Shown here piece after piece: positions 8,738-17,305 of a stretch of DNA of 46,328 nucleotides. The translations under genes were made by a program, and so were the position numbers. The notes below the pieces were generated by a model. That model was given only the letters and a program-made list of their open reading frames with translations, ran no database searches and was not told the DNA's origin. This stretch comes from an uncultured Clostridia bacterium (GTDB lineage: Bacteria; Bacillota; Clostridia; TANB77; CAG-508), in contig CANQTQ010000011.1 in assembly GCA_947626765.1 (NCBI GenBank), positions 1 through 46,328 on the forward strand, given 5' to 3'. How positions within the stretch are numbered: the first letter of the stretch is position 1; the number at the start of each line of letters is the position of its first letter.

Positions 8738-8874
8738 GTTACTATTCACAGCCAATTATAAATTTTAGAGTAGCCACAGCGGTATTATATATGTTTTTTC
8801 GTGCTTTAGTCGAGAAAAAACATATATAATACGCAAGCGACGTGGCGGATAATTTTAGGGCTGTGAATAGTAAC
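8738..8874. repeat. 137-base palindromic repeat, MITE-like
   Basis: The ends GTTACTATTCACAGCC (8738-8753) and its exact reverse complement (8859-8874) enclose an imperfect inverted repeat. Its centre pairs TATTATATATGTTTTTTC with GAAAAAACATATATAATA around a short loop. The whole fragment could form one long hairpin. It has terminal inverted repeats but no gene, as in miniature inverted-repeat elements or REP-like sequences. No target duplication is obvious. Open frames here run through the palindrome and are not credible genes. Confidence 0.75.
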
Positions 8875-8885
8875 TTATTTATATA

Positions 8886-8934
8886 TGTCCCAAAAGCGAC
8901 GAGTAGTCGCTTTAACAAACGTCCCAAAAGCGAC
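8886..8934. repeat. GTCCCAAAAGCGAC repeat cluster, copy 1
   Basis: GTCCCAAAAGCGAC occurs at 8887-8900 and 8921-8934, with an inverted partial copy GTCGCTTT between them. The same arrangement recurs at 14,894-14,942. It adjoins the 137-base palindrome and comes right before the stop of the divergent PAP2-like gene. Confidence 0.7.
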
Positions 8935-8936
8935 AA

Positions 8937-9386
8937 CTATGGTATAATTAACCCAACAATTAAACCAATAATTGCTCCAACAAAAACTTGTACAGGAGTA
9001 TGTCCTAAAACTTCTACTAGCTTTTCTTGAACTTCCACTCCAGTAAGCCCAGGTGTTTGCACAATTTTGTTTAATATTTTAGCTTGTTTTCCTGCTGCGC
9101 GTCTTACTCCTGCCGCATCATACATAACAACAAAAGAAAAAATTAAAGATATTCCAAACATTGGAGATTGCAAACCTACATCTTTTCCTACCATAGTAGT
9201 TAATGCTATTACAACTGCTGAATGTGAACTTGGCATTCCACCTGCTTGTAGAATTCTTTTGAAATTTATTTTTTTTGTTGTTACTAAATCATATATGAAT
9301 TTAAATAATTGAATACCAAACCATACTAAGAATGGCACAATTATATATTTATATTGCACTATAAAAGTAATAATCCCCTTAATCAT
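8937..9386 (-). CDS. Divergent PAP2 family protein (DUF212)
   Basis: This is a 149-residue membrane protein with hydrophobic segments at about 10-35, 60-75, 75-95 and 130-149. The conserved stretch QAGGMPSSHSA carries the SxxH-like acid-phosphatase signature, and YDAAGVRRAAGKQA is typical of the YuiD/DUF212 branch of the PAP2 superfamily. The reaction is unproven; a lipid phosphate phosphatase is a guess from the superfamily. It starts five bases after the xseB stop on the same strand, so it is probably in the same operon. Confidence 0.85.
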   Translation of the reverse strand: MIKGIITFIVQYKYIIVPFLVWFGIQLFKFIYDLVTTKKINFKRILQAGGMPSSHSAVVIALTTMVGKDVGLQSPMFGISLIFSFVVMYDAAGVRRAAGKQAKILNKIVQTPGLTGVEVQEKLVEVLGHTPVQVFVGAIIGLIVGLIIP

Positions 9387-9391
9387 TTTCC

Positions 9392-9640
9392 CTATTCCTC
9401 ATTGTCTTCTTGAATAAAATTTTCTTCTTTAATAGTATCTTCATCTTTTAATAAAATACTAATTCTCTTTTCTGCATTTTCTAAAAGGCTATTGCATTTT
9501 TTTGAAAGCTCCATCCCTTCTTCAAATTTGCTAACTGAAGCTTCTAGATCTAAATCTCCCTTTTCTAATTCATTTGCTATTTTTTCTAAATCTTTCATAG
9601 CCTCTTCAAAATTTAATTTTTTTTCTTTTTTATCTGCCAT
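9392..9640 (-). CDS. xseB: Exodeoxyribonuclease VII small subunit
   Basis: This 82-residue subunit partners XseA in exonuclease VII, which degrades single-stranded DNA to oligonucleotides. The typical pattern LNFEEAMKDLEKIANELEKG and DLDLEASVSKFEEGMELSK is present, forming the two-helix hairpin of the family. The acidic C-terminal tail is not conserved. The large subunit gene lies upstream on the same strand at 10,199-11,389, separated by one hypothetical gene, an uncommon interruption of the usual xseA-xseB pair. Confidence 0.93.
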   Translation of the reverse strand: MADKKEKKLNFEEAMKDLEKIANELEKGDLDLEASVSKFEEGMELSKKCNSLLENAEKRISILLKDEDTIKEENFIQEDNEE

Positions 9641-9656
9641 TTTATTTATACCTACA

Positions 9657-9698
9657 TTATATTTAGGTTTTTTAATAAGGTTATACCTATAAACCTAT
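9657..9698. repeat. Short dispersed repeat, copy 2
   Basis: Second copy of the element at 8667-8703, with the same order of AGGTTTTTT, AAGGTTA, ACC and ATAAACCT. It overlaps the end of the hypothetical gene at 9695-10177. Confidence 0.55.
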
Positions 9699-10177
9699 CT
9701 TTCTTTTACAATTCCAGTATCTACATCTACAATATAAAATTTAATTGATTGTGTTGTTGTTACGTCATAAACTGTTACTCCATATTTTCCATCGTTTTGA
9801 ATGCTTACATTAAATGATACATCATCTAAGCTTCCCCATTTCTTTTTCCATTCCTCTTTAACTAAATTAACTGCTCTTGTTTCTTTTGGAGTCATTACAT
9901 TATCATTATTAATTTCATTCTGTGCAGTAGCACTACTAGAATTAGAATCTTCTTTATTTTCTTCCACATTTTTAGTATTATTTTCATCTTTAGGTTCTTC
10001 AAAAATATCATTAATCATATTTTCAAGACCAGCATCAGCATTTTGTAATATATTTCCATCTGCTGAATTAGCATCAATTGGCTCTGTTTTGTTATCTGAA
10101 TATATTGCCCATAATATACCAAATACTAATAAAATAATTGCTATAAATATTAATGTGTTTCTTGTTCCTTTACTCAT
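9695..10177 (-). CDS. Membrane-anchored hypothetical protein with PepSY-like tail
   Basis: This 160-residue protein has one N-terminal transmembrane anchor (about residues 8-25), an Asn/Glu/Asp-rich low-complexity spacer (about 30-95), and a small C-terminal domain. That domain contains AVNLVKEEWKKKWGSLDDVSF and ends in FYIVDVDTGIVKER, which recalls PepSY-like folds of extracellular propeptide or inhibitor modules. I do not recognise the family firmly. It sits between xseA and xseB on the same strand with about 20 bases to xseA, so it is co-transcribed with unrelated DNA-repair genes. Confidence 0.65.
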   Translation of the reverse strand: MSKGTRNTLIFIAIILLVFGILWAIYSDNKTEPIDANSADGNILQNADAGLENMINDIFEEPKDENNTKNVEENKEDSNSSSATAQNEINNDNVMTPKETRAVNLVKEEWKKKWGSLDDVSFNVSIQNDGKYGVTVYDVTTTQSIKFYIVDVDTGIVKER

Positions 10178-10198
10178 ATAAATTCCTCTTTTCTTATA

Positions 10199-11389
10199 TT
10201 AAATAATTTTTGCATTTGTTTGTCCATCTTGCATACGAATTTGAATTTCTTCGCCCTTTGATAACTGCTTTACACTTTTTACTACTTTACCCTTATTTGA
10301 AATAATTCCATAGCCTCTAGTTAATGTTTTTAAAGGACTTAATGCATCTAATTTTAGCATAATATTTTGTGCTTTAGACTTTTCATTTTGAAGTTTTTGT
10401 TCTATTTTATGGACTAATTCTTTTACAATAGAATCAATTTGAATATATTGTTCATTAATTCTTTGTAAAGGGTTAGTAAATACTCTGTTTGCCATACATT
10501 TTTCATATTGCAATTTCATTAGCTCTATTTTTTTAAGTAATGCTTGTTTATACCTATTTTGATATTTAATTAAGCTATCTTTAAGTAATGCTATATCTGG
10601 TACTGCTAATTCAGCTGCAGCAGATGGTGTTGGCGCTCTTAAATCTGCTACAAAATCTGATATTGTAAAATCTGTTTCATGACCTACAGCAGAAATAACT
10701 GGTATTTCTGAATTATAGATTGCTCTAGCAACAATTTCTTCATTAAATGGCCATAAATCTTCAAGCGAGCCTCCTCCTCTTGCTAAAATTATAACATCTG
10801 CTAGATTTTCTTTGTTAATAATATTAATTCCTTCTGCTATTTTGATTGCTGCTCCTTCTCCTTGCACAGGAACAGGAAGTAATTTAATATATACATTTGG
10901 ATTTCTTCTAGTAGATACATTTATAATATCTCTAATTACACTACCTGTATTAGATGTTAAAACACCAATTGTTCTTGGAAACATTGGAATTTGCTTTTTA
11001 TGTTCAGTACTAAATAGTCCTTCTTTTTCTAATTTTTCCTTTAGTTGCTCAAATGCTGCTCTTAGGTCTCCCATTTTTCCAAGCCCTTTAATTGCTTTTG
11101 CATATAATTGATAAGTACCATCTCTTTCAAAAACAGAAACACTTCCTAATACAATTACCCTCATCCCATCTTGTAAAGTAAAGTCTAAGTGAGATGTATA
11201 TGTTTTAAACATTATACTCTTTATTAAAGAATTTTCATCTTTTAATGTAAAATAAATATGACCTGTGTAATGATATTTGCAATTAGATATTTCGCCCTCT
11301 ACTAGCACATTATCAAAATATTCATCTTCTTCAAATTTTGATTTTATGTATTTATTTAGTTCAGTTACACTTATTGGATTGTATATCAT
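10199..11389 (-). CDS. xseA: Exodeoxyribonuclease VII large subunit
   Basis: Catalytic large subunit of exonuclease VII, 396 residues. An N-terminal OB-fold DNA-binding domain (VTELNKYIKSKFEED onward, about residues 7-100) is followed by the catalytic core with LARGGGSLEDLWPFN and SAVGHETDFTI, and a long coiled-coil C-terminal region (about 270-350) that binds XseB. It ends with the RGYG motif region common to the family. nusB lies just upstream on the same strand, a standard Firmicutes order. Confidence 0.96.
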   Translation of the reverse strand: MIYNPISVTELNKYIKSKFEEDEYFDNVLVEGEISNCKYHYTGHIYFTLKDENSLIKSIMFKTYTSHLDFTLQDGMRVIVLGSVSVFERDGTYQLYAKAIKGLGKMGDLRAAFEQLKEKLEKEGLFSTEHKKQIPMFPRTIGVLTSNTGSVIRDIINVSTRRNPNVYIKLLPVPVQGEGAAIKIAEGINIINKENLADVIILARGGGSLEDLWPFNEEIVARAIYNSEIPVISAVGHETDFTISDFVADLRAPTPSAAAELAVPDIALLKDSLIKYQNRYKQALLKKIELMKLQYEKCMANRVFTNPLQRINEQYIQIDSIVKELVHKIEQKLQNEKSKAQNIMLKLDALSPLKTLTRGYGIISNKGKVVKSVKQLSKGEEIQIRMQDGQTNAKII

Positions 11390-11428
11390 TCTTTATAATT
11401 ATTCCTTTCAAATGTACACTAAAAGATT

Positions 11429-11857
11429 TTACTCTTCTACAAGACCTGCTTGTTTTATTATGTTTGCTAAAACTCCATTAATAAAAGATGGAGAAGTATC
11501 ATCGCCATATTTTTTTGCAAGCTCTACTACTTCATTTACTACTACTTTATATGGTACTTTTGAATAAATAATTTCATATGTAGCAAGCTTTAATAAAGTA
11601 AGATTTATTTTAGAAATTCTACTAATGTCCCATTTTTCTTTTAAATTTTTAGATATATAATTTAAAATTTCTACTTTATTTTCTTCAATACCTTTTACTA
11701 TATTTATTATATAATCTTTTACCTTTGCTTCATCATCTATTTCTTGTTCTTTCAAAAATAAAGCAATTTGTTCTTCCTCTTCTTCTATAGAAATTTTTTG
11801 AATTTCTAAACTGTATAATAATTCAAAAGCTAACTGCCTAGTTTGTGTTCTTGTCAT
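11429..11857 (-). CDS. nusB: Transcription antitermination factor NusB
   Basis: This 142-residue all-helical RNA-binding protein acts with NusE at boxA of rRNA operons. The start RTQTRQLAFELLYSLEIQ and the end KYGDDTSPSFINGVLANI are the conserved family signatures. It is placed as usual between the asp23/amaP cluster and xseA. The ATG at 11857 has AAAAGGGG upstream. Confidence 0.95.
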   Translation of the reverse strand: MTRTQTRQLAFELLYSLEIQKISIEEEEEQIALFLKEQEIDDEAKVKDYIINIVKGIEENKVEILNYISKNLKEKWDISRISKINLTLLKLATYEIIYSKVPYKVVVNEVVELAKKYGDDTSPSFINGVLANIIKQAGLVEE

Positions 11858-11883
11858 TACATTTTCCCCTTTTATTATTAATT

Positions 11884-12099
11884 CTATAATCTATCAATAA
11901 ATTTTTTTACTTTATCTTTTACATCTTCTTTATTACGTTGAATATAATTTCCAAAATAAATACAAGCAATAATTAAAGCAATACCAATAATTAATTTATA
12001 TAAGTTTGTGCATAATAATAAAATTGCTAAAACTAGGCCTACAATAAATCCTAAAATAGCTCCTCCATATTTATCGCAAAACATTTTAAAGTTATCCAT
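11884..12099 (-). CDS. DUF2273 small membrane protein
   Basis: This 71-residue protein has two hydrophobic segments (about 14-33 and 36-52) and a basic C-terminal tail. It matches the small DUF2273 protein regularly found between amaP and nusB in Firmicutes; its function is unknown but associated with the Asp23 envelope-stress cluster. The ATG at 12099 is preferred: AAAGGA lies about nine bases before it, while an upstream TTG at 12108 is too close to that site. Confidence 0.82.
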   Translation of the reverse strand: MDNFKMFCDKYGGAILGFIVGLVLAILLLCTNLYKLIIGIALIIACIYFGNYIQRNKEDVKDKVKKFIDRL

Positions 12100-12116
12100 T
12101 ATTATCAATCCTTTCT

Positions 12117-12680
12117 TTATTGTTCTTCTTGTACTATATTTTTTACAGGTTCAATATCTTTTACTTTGATATTAACCTCTTTTACTTCTAAGTCTGATGC
12201 TCTTTTAATTGTAGATTTAATTTTTGTTTGTAAATTAGTTGATAATTCTTTAATAATTGCATTTTCCTTTACACTTAAATTTACATATACTTTAACATTA
12301 TTTTCTCTATCTAATTCTACTCTAGTAGTTACATTTTCCGCACTATCAAAGCCTTTTACTACACCATTTACTAAATTTTCTAATGTTTCTTTAGTAATTA
12401 GTAACTTTCCATCAGAGTTTTCTAGTAAAATACCATTTTTGTAATCATTTTCTTCTTTTGAACTTGATTCAAAAAATATACATTTAATTGCAAGTAAAAT
12501 AAGTACAATACTTACTCCTAATGTTATATTAGAAACTACCTCATTATGTCTTACATATGTTAAAATTTCACTAATAAAATCAATATTTACCCAACCAAAA
12601 ACTATAAGGCACATAATAATGCACAAAATTAATACTAAAGTTGAAAAAAGTGCTAGTCCAATTCTATCTAAAATTTTCAT
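12117..12680 (-). CDS. amaP: Alkaline shock response membrane anchor AmaP
   Basis: This 187-residue protein has two N-terminal membrane helices (about 10-32 and 52-70) and a soluble C-terminal Asp23-like region (LLITKETLENLVNGVVKGF through VNIKVKDIEP). AmaP anchors Asp23 to the membrane in Gram-positive bacteria. It is followed by DUF2273 and preceded by asp23, all on one strand, which supports the assignment. The ATG at 12680 has a GGAGG box (AGGAGGAAAAAT). Confidence 0.85.
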   Translation of the reverse strand: MKILDRIGLALFSTLVLILCIIMCLIVFGWVNIDFISEILTYVRHNEVVSNITLGVSIVLILLAIKCIFFESSSKEENDYKNGILLENSDGKLLITKETLENLVNGVVKGFDSAENVTTRVELDRENNVKVYVNLSVKENAIIKELSTNLQTKIKSTIKRASDLEVKEVNIKVKDIEPVKNIVQEEQ

Positions 12681-12703
12681 TTATTTTTCCTCCTAATATT
12701 AAT

Positions 12704-12743
12704 ATAGGCACGGCATATTATTTTTAGGTATTCCCGTGCCTAT
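12704..12743. terminator. Hairpin between asp23 and amaP
   Basis: ATAGGCACGG (12704-12713) and CCGTGCCTAT (12734-12743) are perfect inverted repeats. The minus-strand side lacks a good T-run, so it may be an attenuator or processing hairpin rather than a full terminator. Confidence 0.55.
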
Positions 12744-12753
12744 GTTTTTTTAA

Positions 12754-13188
12754 TTAGTTATTTTCTGGTGTTTCTTTAGATTCCATGTTTTCTGTACTAA
12801 CTCCTTGAATATGTACATTAACTTCTACTACTTTTAAACCAGTCATATTTTCAACTGTTTTTTTAACTCTGTTTTGAATTTCAAAAGCTACATCAGGAAT
12901 TCTAGTTCCATATTCAACAATAATATTTACATCAATTTTAGTTTCCTTTTCTCCTGATTCAACTTTAATTCCTTTTGATAAGTTTTTCTTTCCACTAAGT
13001 ACTTCAGAAATTCCACCAGCAAATCCACCAGACATTTCTGCTACTCCTGGAACCTCAGCTACTGCAACTCCTGCTATAACAGCAATTACATCATCTGCTA
13101 TTTTTATATTAGTATTGTTTTCTAATGCAACTTCTCCATGATTTTCATTAACTTCTTCTACTTCTTTTATTTCTTTATTTTCTTCCAT
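12754..13188 (-). CDS. asp23: Asp23/Gls24 family envelope stress protein
   Basis: This 144-residue cytoplasmic protein of the Asp23/Gls24 family works at the membrane with AmaP. The core shows IADDVIAVIAGVAVAEVPGV, then KGIKVESGEKETKIDVNIIV, YGTRIPDVAFEIQNRVKKTVE and VVEVNVHIQGV, all family signatures. The ends are acidic and unconserved. The ATG at 13188 has GGAGGAATTTTTT upstream. A separate terminator at 13284-13327 isolates it from fmt, so it likely has its own promoter. Confidence 0.92.
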   Translation of the reverse strand: MEENKEIKEVEEVNENHGEVALENNTNIKIADDVIAVIAGVAVAEVPGVAEMSGGFAGGISEVLSGKKNLSKGIKVESGEKETKIDVNIIVEYGTRIPDVAFEIQNRVKKTVENMTGLKVVEVNVHIQGVSTENMESKETPENN

Positions 13189-13283
13189 AAAAAATTCCTC
13201 CTTTTTTTATGATAGTATAAGTATATCAATTATATCAAAAATTTACAACTATTTTTTAAAATTTCATATAGAATTCATTTTTT

Positions 13284-13327
13284 AAAAAACTCTTTAAACT
13301 GCATTTCTGCAATTTAAAGAGTTTTTT
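13284..13327. terminator. Hairpin terminator after fmt
   Basis: AAAAAACTCTTTAAA and TTTAAAGAGTTTTTT form a perfect 15-bp stem around a 14-base loop. It lies downstream of the minus-strand fmt gene. Confidence 0.85.
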
Positions 13328-13365
13328 GTTTTAGAGCTTTAGTTATATATCTTTTTTGATGTAAT

Positions 13366-14355
13366 TTACTCTAATACAGTTCCAGCTTGAAGTCTATTTC
13401 CTCTTAAAAAATCTCCTACTGTCATTTTTTTTGCATTTTCAGCTTGAAGTTCTAAAACTTGAATAATACCATCATCTTTAGCTTTTATGAATAAGCCTTG
13501 TTTTTCATCTGCTAATAAAATAGTACCTGGCATAATTTGAGATAATTTATAGTCATATTCTCTCATTTCTTCATATACTTCTAAAAAGTCTTTATTACTT
13601 AAATTTTGCACTTTCCAAAATTTAAGTTTTTTTTCATTTAAAAATGTATATGCTCCCATAATTGGGTTTAAGCCTCTTACTAAGTTTTTTATTTCTTTAG
13701 CCGTTTTTTCTTCCCAATTTATTTTTGCCATTTCTTTTTCAAGCATTGGTGCCATTGTAAAATCTTCGCCTTGCTTTTGTCTTGGTGCTTTTCCTTCTTC
13801 TACTAGTTTTAAAGTTTCTACTAATAATTCTCCACCAATTTTACTTAAATTATTCCAAAGTTCCCCTGTGGTTTCATCATCATTAATCTCTACTTCTTTT
13901 TTTAATATAATATCTCCTGTGTCCATTCCTGAATCCATATACATTGTGGTAATTCCAGTTGTTTTATCTCCATTTAAAACAGCCCATTGAATTGGAGCAG
14001 CGCCTCTATATTTTGGAAGAAGTGAACCGTGCACATTAATGCAACCTAGCTTTGGTATGTTTAGTAATTCTTGTGGCAAAATCTTTCCATAAGCTACTAC
14101 ACAAATAACATCTGGATTTAATTTTTTTATTTCATTTAAAAATTCTTCATTTTTTCTTACTTTTTCTGGCTGATATATAGTAAAGTTTCTTTGAGTAGCG
14201 TACTCTTTTACAGGAGATGCTATCATTTTCATGCCTCTGCCTTTTGGCTTGTCTGGGTTTGTTACAACAGCTAAAATATTATGGCCCGCTTCTGTAATTT
14301 TTTGCAAAGATTCTTTTGCAAAGTCTGGTGTTCCCATAAATACAATATTAAGCAT
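13366..14355 (-). CDS. fmt: Methionyl-tRNA formyltransferase
   Basis: Fmt formylates initiator Met-tRNA using 10-formyl-THF. At 329 residues it has the usual length (about 310-330). The formyltransferase domain starts with IVFMGTPDFA and carries INVHGSLLPKYRGAAPIQWA with the catalytic Asn/His, and VLNGDKTTGITTMYMD. The C-terminal OB-like domain follows from about residue 205. def lies about 20 bases upstream on the same strand, the common def-fmt pair, with priA before it. Confidence 0.97.
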   Translation of the reverse strand: MLNIVFMGTPDFAKESLQKITEAGHNILAVVTNPDKPKGRGMKMIASPVKEYATQRNFTIYQPEKVRKNEEFLNEIKKLNPDVICVVAYGKILPQELLNIPKLGCINVHGSLLPKYRGAAPIQWAVLNGDKTTGITTMYMDSGMDTGDIILKKEVEINDDETTGELWNNLSKIGGELLVETLKLVEEGKAPRQKQGEDFTMAPMLEKEMAKINWEEKTAKEIKNLVRGLNPIMGAYTFLNEKKLKFWKVQNLSNKDFLEVYEEMREYDYKLSQIMPGTILLADEKQGLFIKAKDDGIIQVLELQAENAKKMTVGDFLRGNRLQAGTVLE

Positions 14356-14375
14356 AATATTATAGTCCCCCTTAT

Positions 14376-14864
14376 CTATTTATTTTTTTCATCATCTGGT
14401 TCTACATATTGTAAAGTACCAGGAATAATTTTATCTACAAATAAAATTCCATCTAAGTGATCAAGTTCATGTGAAATTGCTTGTGCAAGAAGACCTTCTC
14501 CTTTTAATTTTATCTTTTTGCCATTTTCATTTAATGCTTCTATAGTAACTTCTAATGGTCTTATTATTTTTGCAAATTGGTTAGGAAAACTTAGGCAACC
14601 TTCTTCTACTTTTTGCTCACCTTTTTGTTTAATTATTTTAGGGTTTACTAATTTTATTGGTCCTTTATCATCATATAAATCAATAACTACTAACCTTTTT
14701 AAAAGACCTATTTGAGGGCCAGCTAAACCAACTCCATTATAGTTATGAAGTGTATCTACCATATCATCTAATATTTGCCTAATTTTATCATCTACTACTT
14801 CTACTTCTCTTGATTTTTTTCTTAAGATTTCATCTCCATCTTCTCTTACAATTCTAATTGCCAT
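14376..14864 (-). CDS. def: Peptide deformylase
   Basis: This metal-dependent enzyme removes the N-formyl group from new proteins. From the ATG at 14864 it is 162 residues and begins MAIRIVREDGDEILR. Motif 1 GLAGPQIG, motif 2 EGCLSFP (Cys ligand) and motif 3 QAISHELDHLDG (HExxH) are all intact. The frame stays open for 24 more codons upstream, but those codons read through the GTCCC repeat. The ATG at 14864 has GGGGGCG before it. Confidence 0.96.
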   Translation of the reverse strand: MAIRIVREDGDEILRKKSREVEVVDDKIRQILDDMVDTLHNYNGVGLAGPQIGLLKRLVVIDLYDDKGPIKLVNPKIIKQKGEQKVEEGCLSFPNQFAKIIRPLEVTIEALNENGKKIKLKGEGLLAQAISHELDHLDGILFVDKIIPGTLQYVEPDDEKNK

Positions 14865-14893
14865 TGTTAGCGCCCCCTTTTTTATATTTAATA

Positions 14894-14942
14894 TGTCCCA
14901 AAAGTGACAGTTTGTCGCTTTTGTACCTGTCCCCAAAGCGAC
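14894..14942. repeat. GTCCCAAAAGCGAC repeat cluster, copy 2
   Basis: GTCCCAAAAGTGAC (14,895-14,908), inverted GTCGCTTTTG (14,914-14,923), then GTCCCCAAAGCGAC (14,929-14,942). This is the same direct-inverted-direct layout as at 8886-8934. It lies between priA and def. Confidence 0.7.
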
Positions 14943-14946
14943 AAAA

Positions 14947-17204
14947 CTAATACCAGCTATTTGGATTTAAGTCTACTATAACTCTAGTATTTCCAGTTTT
15001 GCTCTCCTTTTCCAAGCTGTATTTATTTAGTACATCATTCATTAAGTTAATTATTTCATCATTATATTTGCATTTAATTATTATACGGTAACGATACTTG
15101 TTTTTTATTTTATCAATTGGTGCTGGCATTCCTTGATATAGTATAATTCCCAAATTTTCTGTTAATACTCTATTTTTTAAGTAATCATGTATTTTTTTTG
15201 TAACCTGCTGTCCTTCTTTACTACTTTTTGATGTAATTCCAATTACTATTATATCGCAAAATGGCGGATATTTCAATTTTTTTCTCATCATAATTTCTGT
15301 ATTGTAAAATAAATTATAATCTTGCTCTTTTGAACACTCTATACTAAAATTATCTGGGTTATATGTTTGTATTATTACTTTGCCCTTATCTTTTTCTCTT
15401 CCTGCTCTTCCAGCTACCTGTGTTAAAAGCTGAAATGTCCTTTCATTTGCTTTAAAATCATCTATGTTTAAGCTTGTATCTGCTGCTATTACTCCTACCA
15501 ATGTAACATTTGGAAAATGATGTCCTTTTACTACCATTTGAGTTCCTATTAAAATATCTATTGGTGTATTTTTAAAGGCATTTAAAATTTCTTCATGTGA
15601 ATTTTTCTTTGTAACAGTATCTATATCCATTCTAATTGTACTTGCCTCTGGAAAAAGCATATGAATTTGTTCTTCTAGTTTTTGTGTTCCAGTACCAAAA
15701 TGTTTTATATTTTTACTATGACACTCTGGGCATTCTTTTAAAAGAGGTATTTCATAACCACAATAATGACATTTTAGTTTTTGTTCTTTTGCATGATAAG
15801 TTAAAGTAATATTACAGTTTTTACATTTTATAGTATTTCCACAATCTCTGCACATTAAAAATGTAGAAAACCCTCTATGATTTAAAAATAATATAGTTTG
15901 TTTTTTTGCTTCAAGATTTTCCTTTATAGCTTTATTTAGTGCTCCGCTAATCATTGACTTATTTCCATTTTCTAGTTCAAGTCTTAAATCTACTACTTGA
16001 ACATCTGGTAAACTTCCATTATTAGCTCTTTTAGTTAATTCTAGCAATGTAATTTTGCCTTCTTTTGCTTTGTAAAATGTATCTAAATCAGGTGTTGCAC
16101 TTCCTAAAACAACAGGAATATTTTTTTCTTTTGCTAAATATGTAGCAATTTCTTTTGTATTATATCTTGGTGCCATTTCTGATTTATACGATTGGTCATG
16201 TTCTTCATCTATAATAATTAAGCCTAAATTACAAGCAGGTGCAAAAATTGCCGAACGCGCACCTATTATAATTTTAGCTGTTCCATTTTTTATTTTATTC
16301 CATTGATCAAAGCGCTCTCCTACTGATAATTTACTATGAAGCACGGCAACTACATCTTCTCCAAAACGTGAAATAAATCTATCTACAGTTTGTGGTGTTA
16401 ATGAAATTTCTGGCACTAACATTAGACTTGATTTTCCTTCGTTTAATACCTTCTCTATTAATTGTATGTAAACTTCGGTTTTTCCGTGATCCGAGTTACT
16501 CCAAATAGTAAAAATTCTGAATATAAATTATCATCTATTGCATCACTAATAGTTTGAAAAGCATTTTGCTGTTCATTTGTTAATTCTAATTTTCTACTTT
16601 TTTCTATTTTTTTATGAATAAATGGATTTCTTTCTATTTGCTTTTCTATAATTTCCACATAACCATTTTTTTCTAATGTATTTACTATATTTCTTTTAGC
16701 ATCTGTAAACATTTCTATATCTGAGAATAAAGCACCATCATTTTGAATTAAGAATTTTAATAGTCTTATTTGTTTATCTGACTTTATTTTTTTACTTTCT
16801 ATTGCCTCTTCTATTTCTTCTATATCCTTTTTTAAATATACCAAAGAAACCGATTTTTCTTTAATTCTATTTTCTAAAATTTTTGTAGTTGTTCCTGGTG
16901 GAAGCATTAATTTAATGCAATCTGAAATATTGCAAAAATATCTTTTAGCCATCCATTTAGCAAGTGAAATAGATTCTGTGCTAATGTATTCTGTGCCGTC
17001 TACATTAACAATTTCTTTAAGATTATAAGGTGAACTTTCTTTAATATTTAAAACAAATCCTTCTTCTAAAGTCTTACGATTGCCAAAAGGCACAAAAACT
17101 CTACTTCCAATTTGAACTGTTGAAAGTAGATTTTCAGGTATTTTGTAATCAAATACTCTATTTAAATCTTTTGCATTACTATCTAAAATAACTTCTGCAA
17201 TCAT
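14947..17204 (-). CDS. priA: Primosomal helicase PriA, needs two +1 shifts at CGG
   Basis: PriA restarts stalled replication forks. It is conventionally broken into two ORFs that meet in the Walker A motif. Skipping one C at CGG 16493-16491 and one at CGG 16486-16484 (minus strand) joins them into a 751-residue protein of normal length, with GVTGSGKTEVYIQLIEKVLN at the join. The rest is intact: the N-terminal 3'-binding domain (VILDSNAKDLNRVFDYKIP), DEEH box (IIDEEHDQS), zinc-binding cysteines CRDCGNTIKCKNC, CHYCGYE and CPECH, and the helicase C motif QVAGRAGR. Both restored residues are the invariant glycines of GSGKT. It is flanked by def and gmk, the usual order, so this is the sole obvious priA and unlikely to be a dead gene. 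Confidence 0.93.
16483..16486 (-). other. CGGA shift site 5 (priA, second)
   Basis: In the frame set by the first shift the context is TCA CGG AAA. Reading CGGA as Gly completes GSGKTEVY; without it that frame stops about ten codons later. Confidence 0.9.
16490..16493 (-). other. CGGA shift site 4 (priA, first)
   Basis: Context on the coding strand is ACT CGG ATC. Reading CGGA as Gly gives GVTGS; frame 0 stops eleven codons after the CGG. Only one codon (TCA) separates it from the second site. Confidence 0.9.
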
Positions 17205-17280
17205 AAGATTTTCTCCTTATTTTAACATAAACATATAATATCAAATTTAAGTAAAAAAAGCAAGAAAGCAAAATTGCATA

Positions 17281-17305
17281 AAAAAATGCCATTAATGGCA
17301 TTTTT
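17281..17305. terminator. Hairpin terminator after gmk
   Basis: AAAAAATGCCATT and AATGGCATTTTT pair almost without a loop, with A and T runs at the ends. It overlaps the gmk stop codon region and separates gmk from priA. Confidence 0.75.

Noticed and set aside
8742..8936. Small ORF on the minus strand
   Set aside because: It lies almost wholly in the palindromic repeat and the GTCCC cluster, with no protein-like signature.
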